A stretch of 64,000 nt of DNA from Wagnerdoeblera intermedia (GTDB lineage Bacteria; Pseudomonadota; Alphaproteobacteria; Rhodobacterales; Rhodobacteraceae): assembly GCF_042647465.1 (NCBI RefSeq), contig NZ_JBHRVN010000004.1. One strand, written 5' to 3'. This document shows, piece after piece, positions 43,256 to 52,587 of this stretch (within the stretch, counting starts at the first letter, position 1; each line of letters begins with the position of its first letter). The notes under the pieces were generated by a model, which had not been told where the DNA came from, did not search any database, and saw only the letters and a program-made list of their open reading frames with translations. The position numbers and the translations under genes were made by a program.

Positions 43256-44998
43256 ATGAACCTTTTTGAAGAAATCCGCTCCGTCGTTCTTTCCGCGCTT
43301 GACCAGCTGGAGGCCGAAGGCCTGCTGCCCGCCGGTCTTGACCGCAGCAATATCGCCGTTGAGCCGCCCCGCGATGCTGCCCATGGTGATATGGCCTCGA
43401 ACGCGGCCATGGTGCTTGCAAAGCCCGCCGGAAAAGCCCCGCGCGTCATCGCTGAGGCGCTGGCTGCCAAACTGACCGACGATCCGCGCATCGCCAGCGC
43501 GGAAGTAGCGGGTCCGGGGTTCCTGAACCTGCGTCTTGAGGCAGCGGTCTGGCAGAACCTTGTGGGCACGATCCTTGCCAGCGGCACGGACTATGGTCGC
43601 TCGACCCTGGGTCAGGGTCGCAAAGTGAACGTCGAATTCGTCTCGGCAAACCCGACCGGCCCGATGCACGTGGGCCACGTCCGCGGCGCTGTGGTGGGCG
43701 ATGCGCTCTCGAAACTGCTGGCCTTTGCCGGCTGGGATGTGACGCGCGAGTATTACATCAACGACGGTGGCGCCCAGGTCGATGTGCTGGCGCGTTCGGC
43801 CTATGAGCGTTACCGCGAAGCCAATGGCCTCAGCCCGGAAATCCGCGAAGGTCTTTACCCCGGCGATTATCTGATCCCGGTCGGCGAAGAGCTGAAAAAA
43901 CGCTTTGGCGACAGCCTGATCGACAAGCCCGAATCTGAGTGGCTCGCGCAGTTCCGCGAGATCGCGACTGAGATGATGATGGCCGAGATCCGTGAAGACC
44001 TGCGTCTTCTGGGGGTCGAGATGGACGTCTATTCCTCGGAAAAAGCGCTCTATGGTACGGGTGAGATTGAAGCCGCCATTCAGGAACTGCGCGATGCGGG
44101 CCTGATCTATGAAGGCGTGCTGGAGCCGCCGAAGGGCAAGCTGCCGGAAGACTGGGAGCCGCGTGAGCAGACCCTCTTCCGTTCAAGCGCGCATGGCGAT
44201 GACGTCGACCGCCCGGTGATGAAATCGGACGGCTCCTGGACCTATTTTGCGCCCGATATCGCTTATCACTATAACAAGGTGAAACGCGGCTTTGATGAGC
44301 TGATCGACATCTTCGGTGCCGACCACGGCGGCTACGTCAAGCGCATGAAGGCGGCGGTTTCTGCGCTCTCGGGTGGCCGCGTGCCGCTTGATATCAAGCT
44401 GATCCAGCTGGTGAAGCTGTTCAAAAACGGCGAGCCCTTCAAAATGTCGAAACGTGCGGGCACCTTTGTGACCCTGCGCGATGTGGTCGAAGAGGCGGGC
44501 GCTGACGTCACCCGCTTCATCATGCTGACCCGCAAGAACGACATCTCGCTGGACTTTGACTTCGCCAAGGTGCTGGAGCAGTCGAAAGACAACCCGGTCT
44601 TTTACGTGCAGTATGCCAATGCCCGGGTGAACTCGGTGCTGCGCAAGGCGCGGGATGCGGGAATCGCGGTGGATGACGCCACCCTGCTGACCGCTGATCG
44701 TGAGAAACTCTCGCATCAGGCAGAGCTTGCGCTGATCGGCAAGCTGGCGGAATGGCCGCGTCTGGTCGAAGTGGCCGCGCGCAGCAATGAGGTCCACCGC
44801 GTGGCCTTCTACCTTTACGAGCTGGCGTCAGATTTCCACGGCTTCTGGAATCGCGGCAATGACGATGTCTCGCTGCGCTTCGTCCAGGACGATGTTGCAA
44901 CATCTCAGGCAAAAATTGCTCTGGCACAGGCGGTGGGCGTTGTCATCCGGTCGGGTCTCGGTATTCTCGGGGTCCAGCCGGTCGAAGAAATGCGCTGA
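43256..44998 (+). CDS. argS: Arginyl-tRNA synthetase
   Basis: The 580-residue class I synthetase charges tRNA-Arg. The HIGH-type motif is PTGPMHVGHVRGA (about 124-136) and the KMSK motif is FKMSKRAGT. The N-terminal additional domain and the C-terminal anticodon helices are present. I chose the ATG at 43256 (MNLFEEIR), the usual N-terminus; the start at 43202 adds 18 unusual residues. It leads the housekeeping segment. Confidence 0.96.
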   Translation: MNLFEEIRSVVLSALDQLEAEGLLPAGLDRSNIAVEPPRDAAHGDMASNAAMVLAKPAGKAPRVIAEALAAKLTDDPRIASAEVAGPGFLNLRLEAAVWQNLVGTILASGTDYGRSTLGQGRKVNVEFVSANPTGPMHVGHVRGAVVGDALSKLLAFAGWDVTREYYINDGGAQVDVLARSAYERYREANGLSPEIREGLYPGDYLIPVGEELKKRFGDSLIDKPESEWLAQFREIATEMMMAEIREDLRLLGVEMDVYSSEKALYGTGEIEAAIQELRDAGLIYEGVLEPPKGKLPEDWEPREQTLFRSSAHGDDVDRPVMKSDGSWTYFAPDIAYHYNKVKRGFDELIDIFGADHGGYVKRMKAAVSALSGGRVPLDIKLIQLVKLFKNGEPFKMSKRAGTFVTLRDVVEEAGADVTRFIMLTRKNDISLDFDFAKVLEQSKDNPVFYVQYANARVNSVLRKARDAGIAVDDATLLTADREKLSHQAELALIGKLAEWPRLVEVAARSNEVHRVAFYLYELASDFHGFWNRGNDDVSLRFVQDDVATSQAKIALAQAVGVVIRSGLGILGVQPVEEMR

Positions 44999-45026
44999 AG
45001 CGCAGCGACTGCCGGTCTGGAAACGG

Positions 45027-45048
45027 GCAGGGGCGGAGCCGCCCCTGC
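45027..45048 (+). terminator. Hairpin after argS
   Basis: GCAGGGGCGG-AG-CCGCCCCTGC is a near-perfect inverted repeat 28 bp after the argS stop, without a T-run. It may end argS transcription just ahead of the next promoter. Confidence 0.55.
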
Positions 45049-45057
45049 TGATATAAT
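45049..45057 (+). promoter_or_regulatory. Extended -10 promoter for the SPOR-nagZ-scpAB operon
   Basis: TGATATAAT is an extended -10 element (TG-N-TATAAT) 36 bp before the SPOR gene start. No good -35 is visible, which fits the extended -10 class. It immediately follows the argS hairpin. Confidence 0.5.
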
Positions 45058-45093
45058 GAGGCGCGGGACGAACCCTCGCAGGCGGAGCAGGAC

Positions 45094-46005
45094 ATGGCAG
45101 AAGCGAATTTTAACGAATTCGTGGCCGGGGGAACGTCATCGCGGCGTCCTGGATCCACGGTAAATGTGATTGGTGCGCTGACTTCTCTGGCTCTGCTGGC
45201 GGCGGCGGCGGTCTGGGGCTATCGGCTTGCGGTGCGCGATGCCTCGGGCGTTCCGGTCATCATGGCAATGGAAGGCCCGATCCGGGTCGCGCCGGAAGAG
45301 CCGGGCGGGCGAATCGCTTCCAACACCGGCCTGACCGTGATGCAGATCGCAGGCTCCGGCGTGGCGGGCGAGGTGCCCGAGCAGATCATTCTGGCTCCGG
45401 CACCGGTTGAGCTTGCGGAAGATGATGCCGCCGGGATCGGCTCTGCAGCCCCGCAGGAGGTCGTTGAAAGCGACAGCTTTGCGCGGACCCTGGCGCTGGC
45501 CGAAGAGCTCGCCCGTCAGGCGGCTGCGGAATATTCAGAAGACCCGGTCGTCGATAGCGGCGCGTTTGAGGGGGAAGTGGCGGATCTGCCGCCGGGCGCG
45601 ATGCGCACCTCGCTGCGTCCGATGCCCCGGCCTGAGGGTCGGATGGCTGAGGCTGTCAGCGTGGCGGCTGAGCCGGAGCTGGCGATCTCGGGTGCGGTTG
45701 CCGTTTCCGCCGGCCCGGCCGCCGGGCTTGAGGTGGATCCGGCCGCGCTTCCGGCGGGCGCACGCCTCGCGCAGATCGGTGCCTTTGATGATATGGAGCA
45801 GGCGCGGGCGGAATGGGACCGGATCTCGGCCCGGCATGGCGCGCTTTTCGATGGGAAAAGCCGGGTGATTCAGCCCGCAAGTTCAGTGGGGCGCACCTTC
45901 TACCGGCTGCGTGTGGCAGGATTTATGTCAGAAGATGAGAGCCGCCGGTTCTGTGCGGCAATCGAATCGGGTGATCTGCGCTGTGTGCCGGTGACCCAGC
46001 GGTGA
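45094..46005 (+). CDS. SPOR domain membrane protein
   Basis: The 303-residue protein has a short cytoplasmic start and one membrane helix (about residues 25-42). A long acidic, Ala/Pro-rich periplasmic linker follows, then a C-terminal SPOR domain from about residue 225 (ARLAQIGAFDDMEQARAEW, FYRLRVAGFMSEDESRRFCAAI). SPOR domains bind denuded peptidoglycan at the septum. Its overlap with nagZ supports a cell-wall role. Confidence 0.9.
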   Translation: MAEANFNEFVAGGTSSRRPGSTVNVIGALTSLALLAAAAVWGYRLAVRDASGVPVIMAMEGPIRVAPEEPGGRIASNTGLTVMQIAGSGVAGEVPEQIILAPAPVELAEDDAAGIGSAAPQEVVESDSFARTLALAEELARQAAAEYSEDPVVDSGAFEGEVADLPPGAMRTSLRPMPRPEGRMAEAVSVAAEPELAISGAVAVSAGPAAGLEVDPAALPAGARLAQIGAFDDMEQARAEWDRISARHGALFDGKSRVIQPASSVGRTFYRLRVAGFMSEDESRRFCAAIESGDLRCVPVTQR

Positions 46006-46994
46006 CTTTGACGGCAGCGATTCTGGGGCTTGATGGCCCCGCACTTCTTCCCGATGAGGCGGCGTTCTTTCGGGACGCCAACCCTTGGGGCTTTGTTCTT
46101 TTTGCCCGCAATATCGAAGACCCAGTCCAGCTGTCGCGGCTGACCTCGGATCTGCGTGCTGCGGTGGGCCGGGATGCCCCGATCTTCATTGATCAGGAAG
46201 GCGGCCGTGTGCAGCGCCTGCGCGCGCCGCACTGGCATGAGTATCTTCCCGCCATTGACCAGCTTGGCGCAGGTGCGGCGGGCTTTGCGCTGCGCGGCCG
46301 CATGATGGCGGCCGAGATGCGCGCCGTTGGTCTTGACGGAAATTTCGCGCCCTGTGCCGATCTGGCCTGGCCTCAGACCCATCCCTTCCTGCGCTCGCGC
46401 TGCATGGGGGTGACCGCGGATGAGGTGGCGCAAAACGCGGCGGCCATGGCCGAAGGCCTGCTGCAGGGCGGGGTTCTGCCGGTCATCAAACATCTGCCCG
46501 GCCACGGCCGCGCGACCCAGGACAGCCACAAAGAACTGCCGCTGATTGATGTGAGCCGCGTTGAGCTTGAGGCGACGGATTTTGCCCCCTTCCGGGCGCT
46601 GAACCATCTGCCGCTGGCGATGACGGCTCATATCGTGTTGCCCTTCCTTGGCGATCAGCCCTGCACCATGAATCCCCGGGCTTTGCAGATGATGCGCCAG
46701 GACTGGGGCTTTGGCGGGGCCATCATGTCCGACGACATCGGCATGGGCGCGCTGAGCGGCTCAATCCGTGAGCGTGCGGAGCGTTCGGTGGCGGCGGGCT
46801 GCGATCTGGTTTTGCACTGCAATGATGATCTTGCGGGCTTTATGGCGGCGGCAGAGGGCGCGGGCGTGTTGCGGGGGGCGGAGCTTGCGCGCTGTGACGC
46901 AGCCCTGGCCGCAAGGCGACAGCCGGAAGCGGTTGACTTTGAGGCCCTGCGCGCTGAACTGGAAGCCCTGATTGCAGCGCAGCCCGGAAGCTGA
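46002..46994 (+). CDS. nagZ: Beta-N-acetylhexosaminidase NagZ
   Basis: The 330-residue glycoside hydrolase family 3 enzyme removes GlcNAc from anhydro-muropeptides in wall recycling. It has FIDQEGGRVQRL, the conserved loop KHLPGHGRATQDSH with the acid/base His-Asp, and the nucleophile in MSDDIGMGAL. It begins at a GTG overlapping the SPOR stop (GTGA). There is no signal peptide, so it is cytosolic as expected. Confidence 0.94.
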   Translation: MTLTAAILGLDGPALLPDEAAFFRDANPWGFVLFARNIEDPVQLSRLTSDLRAAVGRDAPIFIDQEGGRVQRLRAPHWHEYLPAIDQLGAGAAGFALRGRMMAAEMRAVGLDGNFAPCADLAWPQTHPFLRSRCMGVTADEVAQNAAAMAEGLLQGGVLPVIKHLPGHGRATQDSHKELPLIDVSRVELEATDFAPFRALNHLPLAMTAHIVLPFLGDQPCTMNPRALQMMRQDWGFGGAIMSDDIGMGALSGSIRERAERSVAAGCDLVLHCNDDLAGFMAAAEGAGVLRGAELARCDAALAARRQPEAVDFEALRAELEALIAAQPGS

Positions 46995-47809
46995 TGGCCG
47001 AAGAACTTCAGAGCGAAAGCACGGCGGTGCCTGAGACCACGGCCCCTGAGGCCACAGTGGCCGAGCGCCTCGTGGCTGAGGCGCTGATTGTGGATGTGGC
47101 GGGCTTTGAAGGCCCGCTTGATCTTCTGCTGACGCTCTCGCGCAATCAGAAGGTCGATCTGCTGAAGATCTCGGTGCTGCAACTGGCCGAGCAATATCTG
47201 GCCTTCGTCGAGACGGCGCGGGATCTGCGCATTGAGCTTGCGGCGGATTATCTGGTGATGGCCGCCTGGATGGCCTATCTGAAATCGCGCATGCTGCTGC
47301 CAGTCGAGCTGGGGGACGACGGCCCGAGCGCGGATGATATGGCGGCGCACCTCGCCTGGCAGCTCGAGCGGCTTTCGGCCATGCGCCAGGCGGCGGCAGA
47401 GCTGATGGAGCGCCCGCAGCTGGGCCGTGACTTCTTTGGCCGGGGTGAGCCGGAGCAGATCGTCAAAAAGCGCGACATCACCGTTACCTCGACGCTGATG
47501 GACCTGATGCAGGCCTATGCCCGCATCAGAACCCGGGATGAATTCCGGCCCTGGGCCTTTGACCGGACCAATCTTTACTCGCTGGAACAGGCGCTTGAAC
47601 GGCTGCGCGGCCTGCTGGGCTGGCAGGGCGACTGGTTCTCGCTGATGGAATATCTGCCCGAGGACTGGCGCACCGATCCCGCGCGGCGCCGCTCGGCCAC
47701 GGCTGCGCATTTCGCAGCCTCTCTTGAAATGGCCAAACAGGGTCTGGTGGAGCTGCGCCAGACCGAGACATTCGGCCCCCTGCATCTGAAGGTTCGCACC
47801 CGTGAGTGA
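46994..47809 (+). CDS. scpA: Segregation and condensation protein A
   Basis: The 271-residue kleisin subunit joins SMC and ScpB to condense chromosomes. The N-terminal block FEGPLDLLLTLSRNQKVDLLKISVLQL is characteristic, as is AADYLVMAAWMAYLKSRMLLP. The start overlaps the nagZ stop by one base (TGATG), and the stop lies inside scpB. Confidence 0.94.
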   Translation: MAEELQSESTAVPETTAPEATVAERLVAEALIVDVAGFEGPLDLLLTLSRNQKVDLLKISVLQLAEQYLAFVETARDLRIELAADYLVMAAWMAYLKSRMLLPVELGDDGPSADDMAAHLAWQLERLSAMRQAAAELMERPQLGRDFFGRGEPEQIVKKRDITVTSTLMDLMQAYARIRTRDEFRPWAFDRTNLYSLEQALERLRGLLGWQGDWFSLMEYLPEDWRTDPARRRSATAAHFAASLEMAKQGLVELRQTETFGPLHLKVRTRE

Positions 47810-48461
47810 CGCATATCCCCGCTCTGGCCGCCCCTCTCCGGAAGATCAGGAACGCATGGTCGAAGCGATCCTCTTCGCCGCCTTTGAGCCGGTGACCCTG
47901 GCCGAGATTGCCCGCCGACTGCCTTCGGGCTGCGATGCAGGGACGGCGCTCGATGATCTGCGCGCACGCTATGAGGGGCGCGGGGTGGAGATCCGCCGCA
48001 TTGGTGAGGGCTGGGCCTTCCGCACGGCACCCGATCTGAGCCATCTGATGGAAAACGAGCGGGTTGAGACCCGCAAACTCTCCCGCGCGGCCACTGAGAC
48101 TCTGGCGATCATTGCCTATCACCAGCCGGTGACCCGGGCGGAGATTGAGGAAATCCGGGGCGTCGCGGTCTCGCGTGGCACGCTCGATCAGCTCTTTGAG
48201 CTGGAGTGGGTGCGCTTTGGCCGCCGCCGCATGTCGCCGGGCCGTCCGGTGACCTTCCTTGTGACGGAACAGTTCCTTGCGCATTTCGGCCTCGAATCCT
48301 CACGCGATCTGCCGGGGCTTGCCGAACTGCGTGCCGCGGGCCTTCTGGATCCGCGCCCGGTTCCCGGCCTCACGCCGCTGCCCGAGGGCGAGGAGGAGGA
48401 AGACGATGATCTGCCCGTCTCGCCTGCCGGTGAAGGCGATGATGAGATCTTTGAAGATTAA
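47802..48461 (+). CDS. scpB: Segregation and condensation protein B
   Basis: The 219-residue protein has the two winged-helix domains of ScpB: VEAILFAAFEPVTLAEIARRLP and ETLAIIAYHQPVTRAEIEEIRGVAVSRGTLDQL. It ends in an acidic tail of Glu and Asp. It starts at a GTG 8 bp inside scpA. A CCCCGC/GCGGGG inverted repeat in the 42-bp gap to rarA may act as a weak terminator. Confidence 0.94.
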   Translation: MSDAYPRSGRPSPEDQERMVEAILFAAFEPVTLAEIARRLPSGCDAGTALDDLRARYEGRGVEIRRIGEGWAFRTAPDLSHLMENERVETRKLSRAATETLAIIAYHQPVTRAEIEEIRGVAVSRGTLDQLFELEWVRFGRRRMSPGRPVTFLVTEQFLAHFGLESSRDLPGLAELRAAGLLDPRPVPGLTPLPEGEEEEDDDLPVSPAGEGDDEIFED

Positions 48462-48503
48462 GCCCCGCTTCCCCCGCACCCTGCGGGGGGCTATCTTTGC
48501 GGC

Positions 48504-49811
48504 ATGAGTGATCTTTTCGAATCCGCCCCCCATTCTGACGCCCCCCGCCCGCTGGCGGACCGTCTGCGCCCGCAAAATCTGTCCGAGGTGATCGGCCAGG
48601 TTCAGGCGCTCTCGCCTGACGGGCCTTTGGGCGCGATGCTGGCGGCGGGGCAGCTTTCGAACCTGATCCTCTGGGGCCCGCCGGGGGTGGGCAAGACCAC
48701 CATCGCGCGGCTGCTTGCGCGCGAGACCAACCTGCATTTCGTGCAGATCAGCGCGATCTTCACCGGTGTGCCGGATCTGCGCAAAATTTTTGAGGCAGCA
48801 AAGCACCGTCACGCCGAGGGGCGCGGCACGCTGCTGTTTGTGGACGAGATCCACCGCTTCAACAAAGCGCAGCAGGACGGCTTTCTGCCGCATATGGAGG
48901 ATGGCACTATTGTTCTGGTGGGCGCCACCACCGAGAACCCCTCGTTTGAACTGAACAAGGCGCTGCTGTCACGCTCCTCCGTCATCGTGCTCACACGGCT
49001 TGATCTGGCAGAGCTTGAGCGGCTGACGCAGCGGGCCGAAAAGCTGCTGGGATCGGCGCTGCCGCTGACCGGTGAGGCGCGGGATGCGCTGCAGGAAATG
49101 GCCGACGGGGACGGGCGCGCGCTTCTCAATCTGATAGAGCAGGTGGCCTCCTGGAAGATCACCACGCCGATGGACCGCGAGGCGCTGTCAAAACGTCTGA
49201 TGCGGCGGGCGGCGCAATATGACCGCAACGGGGATGAGCATTATAACCTGATCTCCGCATTGCATAAGTCGGTGCGCGGATCCGACCCGGATGCGGCGCT
49301 TTACTGGTTTGCGCGGATGCTCGAGGGGGGAGAAGATCCGCGCTATCTCGCGCGGCGCATCGTGCGGATGTCGGTCGAAGATATTGCGCTCGCAGATCCC
49401 CAGGCGCAGGATATCTGTCTCAATGCCTGGAATACCTATGAGCGGCTGGGCAGCCCGGAGGGCGAACTGGCGCTGGCCAATGCGCTGGTCTATCTGGCGC
49501 TCGCGCCGAAATCGAACGGGGTCTATGTGGCCTATAAGGCGGCGCGGCGGCTGGCCAAAGAGACCGGTTCTCTCATGCCGCCCGCCCATATTCTGAATGC
49601 GCCGACGAAGATGATGAAAGATCTGGGCTATGGTCAGGGCTATAACTACGACCATGACGCCGAGGATGGCTTTTCAGGGCAGAACTATTTTCCTGACGGT
49701 ATCCGCCGCCCCGTGCTTTACAACCCGCCGGAGCGCGGCTTTGAGCGCGAGTTGAACAAGCGGCTGGAGTATTTCGCCAAACTGCGTCTGCGCCGCTCTC
49801 AGGGCGACTAG
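48504..49811 (+). CDS. rarA: Replication-associated recombination protein RarA
   Basis: The 435-residue AAA+ ATPase acts at stalled forks. It has RPQNLSEVIGQ, Walker A GPPGVGKTT, Walker B LLFVDEIHRFNKAQQDGFLPHME, and the sensor GATTENPSFELN. The C-terminal tetramerisation region with YKAARRLAKETGSLMPP is present. It ends 4 bp inside the convergent acyltransferase gene. Confidence 0.95.
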   Translation: MSDLFESAPHSDAPRPLADRLRPQNLSEVIGQVQALSPDGPLGAMLAAGQLSNLILWGPPGVGKTTIARLLARETNLHFVQISAIFTGVPDLRKIFEAAKHRHAEGRGTLLFVDEIHRFNKAQQDGFLPHMEDGTIVLVGATTENPSFELNKALLSRSSVIVLTRLDLAELERLTQRAEKLLGSALPLTGEARDALQEMADGDGRALLNLIEQVASWKITTPMDREALSKRLMRRAAQYDRNGDEHYNLISALHKSVRGSDPDAALYWFARMLEGGEDPRYLARRIVRMSVEDIALADPQAQDICLNAWNTYERLGSPEGELALANALVYLALAPKSNGVYVAYKAARRLAKETGSLMPPAHILNAPTKMMKDLGYGQGYNYDHDAEDGFSGQNYFPDGIRRPVLYNPPERGFERELNKRLEYFAKLRLRRSQGD

Positions 49812-50632
49812 GGGCGCTCAACGCCCCCGCGGACCTTCTCCTCGCAGTAAGCGGCCAGAGACTTGCGATCGGGGAAATCCTGCACCCGGACCGGATCGTG
49901 AAAGATCACCTCTGCCGCGCCGTGGCGCGGGGCGGCGAGATATTTCAGAAGCGAGGGCCCGAACTCCATCTCGCCCCACCAGCCGTAAAAGCGCGGATCC
50001 TCTCCTTTCGGCGCGGTATAGACCAGCGAGACCGGCTGAATTGAGAGTACATCTTTCAGCCCGTCGGTAAAGAAAGCGGCAAAAAGCGTCGATTTGAACG
50101 GGATCACCCGCAGGCTGTCGGTCGAGGTGCCCTCGGGGAAAAACAGCAGCCGGTGCCCGGCGCGCAGCCGTGCTTCAAAGAGGTTCTTCTGCGCTATGGC
50201 GTCAGAGCCTTTGCGCCGGATGAACACCGTCCCCGTCGCCCGCGCCAGCCAGCCGATCGCAGGCCAGCTCGCCACTTCGTCTTTTGAGACGAAATAGATC
50301 TGCTGCGCTGCGTTGAGGGTGAAAATATCAAACCACCCCGCATGGTTGGCGACAATCGCCCCGCGACCCGCCATCGGCTTGCCGCTGACCTTATAGCGCA
50401 GGCCAAAGAGCATCAGAGTGATGCGGCAGACCGCGCGGGTGATATAGGGCGTCACCGGGCGCTTCAGCCCGAAAAGCGGCCGCTCGATCAGCCGCAAGAG
50501 CAGCAGCAGGACCAGCCCGCCGAAGATCACCAGCACAATCGGCAGGCCCCGCAACACGACGCGCAGCCAGCCCGTTGCGGTGATCGGCGGGTCTTTGGGC
50601 TCGGGCTCTTCGCTGAACCAATAGGGGCTCAA
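49808..50632 (-). CDS. olsA: Lyso-ornithine lipid O-acyltransferase OlsA (PlsC family)
   Basis: The 274-residue protein has an N-terminal membrane helix (about 23-48) and the acyltransferase motifs NHAGWFD (HX4D), FIRRKG, FFPEGTSTD and IQPVSLVY. PlsC-family members next to olsB add the second fatty acid to lyso-ornithine lipid. The start overlaps the olsB stop (ATGA). A general lysophosphatidate acyltransferase is the alternative, but context favours OlsA. Confidence 0.88.
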   Translation of the reverse strand: MSPYWFSEEPEPKDPPITATGWLRVVLRGLPIVLVIFGGLVLLLLLRLIERPLFGLKRPVTPYITRAVCRITLMLFGLRYKVSGKPMAGRGAIVANHAGWFDIFTLNAAQQIYFVSKDEVASWPAIGWLARATGTVFIRRKGSDAIAQKNLFEARLRAGHRLLFFPEGTSTDSLRVIPFKSTLFAAFFTDGLKDVLSIQPVSLVYTAPKGEDPRFYGWWGEMEFGPSLLKYLAAPRHGAAEVIFHDPVRVQDFPDRKSLAAYCEEKVRGGVERP

Positions 50633-51414
50633 GCTGCGGGCTCCTGTTTGCGGGTGTAGAAACTGCGGTGACGCTCGGACATACGGGCGGTGTCGATGAT
50701 CAGGCAGATATCGATGGTGTTGAAGTCCCGATCAATAAAGGCGCCTTCGCCGACAAATCCGCCCAGTCGCAGATAGGCTTTGATCAGCGGCGGCATCTCT
50801 GACAACGCGGTCCGGCGGTCAAGCGCCTCTGCGGGCAGCAGGTTCATATCCAGACGCCCGGGCGGCAGGGCGGTGACGCGCAGATCGTCGGGGGCCAGAT
50901 GGTGATGATGCAGCCAGGACAGCGACTGCCGGAAGGCCTGCGGATCGGTGCCGTGGAGGGAGGCCACGCCGAACATCACTTCGATATCGCGCTCCAGCAC
51001 ATATTCGGCCAGCCCATTCCAAAGCTGCAGCATGGCGCTGCCGCCGCGATACTCCGGGTGCACGCAGGAGCGGCCCAGTTCGACCATCCTGCGGCCTGAG
51101 GATCTGAGCGGCGTCAGATCATATTCACTCTCTGAGTAATACCGCCCCATCTCAGCCGATTTCTCAGAGGTCAGAAGGCGGTAAACCCCGACTACGCCGG
51201 GAAATTCCGGGGTGTCGCGGCGCGCATCGATCAGCAGAAGGTGGTCAAAGAAGGGGTCGAACTCATCGGCTTCAAAGCGGTTCTCGTGATCCACCAGCGG
51301 GCCGGTGCCGCCGAGTTCTTCGACAAAGACCTCATAGCGCAGGCGTTGTGCGGCCTGCAGATCGCGAAGGTCCCGCGCGAGGCGGAGGCTGAACTGCGGT
51401 TCGGAAATACTCAT
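50629..51414 (-). CDS. olsB: Ornithine-acyl-ACP N-acyltransferase OlsB
   Basis: The 261-residue GNAT-type enzyme attaches a 3-hydroxy fatty acid to ornithine, the first step of ornithine lipids, which some bacteria use when phosphate is short. It has AQRLRYEVFVEELGG, DEFDPFFDHLLLID, the acetyl-CoA-type block ELGRSCVHPEYRGG and MPPLIKAYLRLGGFVGEGA. I chose the ATG at 51414. Together with the phn genes it suggests adaptation to phosphate limitation, though both gene sets are common in the group. Confidence 0.9.
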   Translation of the reverse strand: MSISEPQFSLRLARDLRDLQAAQRLRYEVFVEELGGTGPLVDHENRFEADEFDPFFDHLLLIDARRDTPEFPGVVGVYRLLTSEKSAEMGRYYSESEYDLTPLRSSGRRMVELGRSCVHPEYRGGSAMLQLWNGLAEYVLERDIEVMFGVASLHGTDPQAFRQSLSWLHHHHLAPDDLRVTALPPGRLDMNLLPAEALDRRTALSEMPPLIKAYLRLGGFVGEGAFIDRDFNTIDICLIIDTARMSERHRSFYTRKQEPAA

Positions 51415-51552
51415 GAGGCCTTCTGAATTCGGGTTCTGTCCGGGCAGGCCCGGTGCCATGGTTTTAACGCCGAACGGGTGCGTTGCAAAGAAAGTCCCGT
51501 AACAGGCGGGTGAATCTTTACCGCACGTTAACTCTTTGCGCAGAAGCTGGCC

Positions 51553-51735
51553 TCAGCTGTTCCAGACCGGTTCCAAGGCCACGCGCTCGGATTGCACCAC
51601 GATTTTACCGGCATTTTCAAAGTTCACGGTGACTTTGCCACCGATATTCGACTGCACCTGCCCAAGCCCCCAGTCCGGCTGCGCGGGGTTTTTCACCAGC
51701 ATGCCGGGTTCGAGCATGTCATTAAGGCTTCGCAT
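51553..51735 (-). CDS. DUF3553 family small protein
   Basis: The 60-residue protein matches the DUF3553 pattern: LEPGMLVKNPAQPDWGLGQVQS and GKVTVNFENAGKIV. It looks like a small beta-barrel similar to a CarD/Tudor-type domain, of unknown function. It lies divergent from chpT, 30 bp apart. In the 138 bp between it and olsB I see no further gene. Confidence 0.8.
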   Translation of the reverse strand: MRSLNDMLEPGMLVKNPAQPDWGLGQVQSNIGGKVTVNFENAGKIVVQSERVALEPVWNS

Positions 51736-51765
51736 GGCGGGGCTCCGTCAAAGTCAGAGGATGAG

Positions 51766-52371
51766 ATGAGCGCGACGACCCATGCCCTGACAGCCATGAT
51801 CGCATCGCGGATCTGTCACGATCTTATCTCGCCTCTCGGCGCGATCAGCAATGGGGTAGAGCTTTTACAGCTGACCATGGCCCCGCCCGTGCCGCCGGAG
51901 CTGCAGCTGATCGCCGATTCCATCCGCAGCGCCAATGCCCGGGTGCTGTTTTTACGTCTGGCTTTTGGCGTTGCGGGTGAGGGGCAGTCCATGGGGCAGG
52001 GAGAGCTTGCAGCCCTGGTCCGGGGCTGGACTGAGGGGGGGCGGCTGCAGATTGACTGGCAGCCCGGCCCGCCCTGCAGCCGCCTGCGCGCGCGCCGGGC
52101 CTGTCTTGCGCTCCTGTGCCTTGAGGCGGCTTTGCCCCAGGGCGGAGAGATCCGTGTCCGCGACGATGGCGGGCTCTGGCATCTTCGCGCAAGGGGGCGG
52201 CGCGTGGCGCTGCCCCCGGCGCTCTGGGAGATGCTTACAGAGCCGCAATGCAGTGTTGAGCTTAGCCCGGGGCGCATTCAATTTGCCCTTCTGCGCGGTG
52301 ATCTTCTGGAGGGAGACGGGCTGGCCACGGGAAAAATCTCGGAAGATGAGATTGTGCTCAACCTGCCCTGA
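51766..52371 (+). CDS. chpT: Histidine phosphotransferase ChpT
   Basis: The 201-residue protein carries phosphate from CckA to CtrA in the alphaproteobacterial cell-cycle relay. The phospho-His is in ASRICHDLISPLGAISNGVELL (about residues 12-33), the ChpT signature, followed by a degenerate ATPase-like domain without nucleotide motifs. I chose the ATG at 51766, with AGAGG upstream. In Rhodobacterales this relay controls motility and gene-transfer-agent genes. Confidence 0.9.
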   Translation: MSATTHALTAMIASRICHDLISPLGAISNGVELLQLTMAPPVPPELQLIADSIRSANARVLFLRLAFGVAGEGQSMGQGELAALVRGWTEGGRLQIDWQPGPPCSRLRARRACLALLCLEAALPQGGEIRVRDDGGLWHLRARGRRVALPPALWEMLTEPQCSVELSPGRIQFALLRGDLLEGDGLATGKISEDEIVLNLP

Positions 52372-52553
52372 GCGGGCGGGACCTTGACTTTTGCCCCCCG
52401 AGCCCTCAGGTGAAGAGCAGTCGCCGTGATCCGTGCCGCGTGAGCACAAGGGATCCGCCGACCTCAGGTTCCCAAAATCACGCAGGGGCACCGATCCGGC
52501 ACGGGCATGCGCATAAGGCGCGTGGTTGCGGATTGCCGGTGGCCCTGACGAAC

Positions 52554-52572
52554 GGCCCTCTCTCAGAGGGCC
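52554..52572 (+). promoter_or_regulatory. Leader hairpin before the DEAD-box helicase gene
   Basis: GGCCCTCT-CTC-AGAGGGCC is an 8-bp stem ending 15 bp before the helicase ATG. It could mask the weak ribosome binding site. The rest of the 216-bp gap has no gene. Confidence 0.45.
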
Positions 52573-52587
52573 GGAACCGGATGTATT

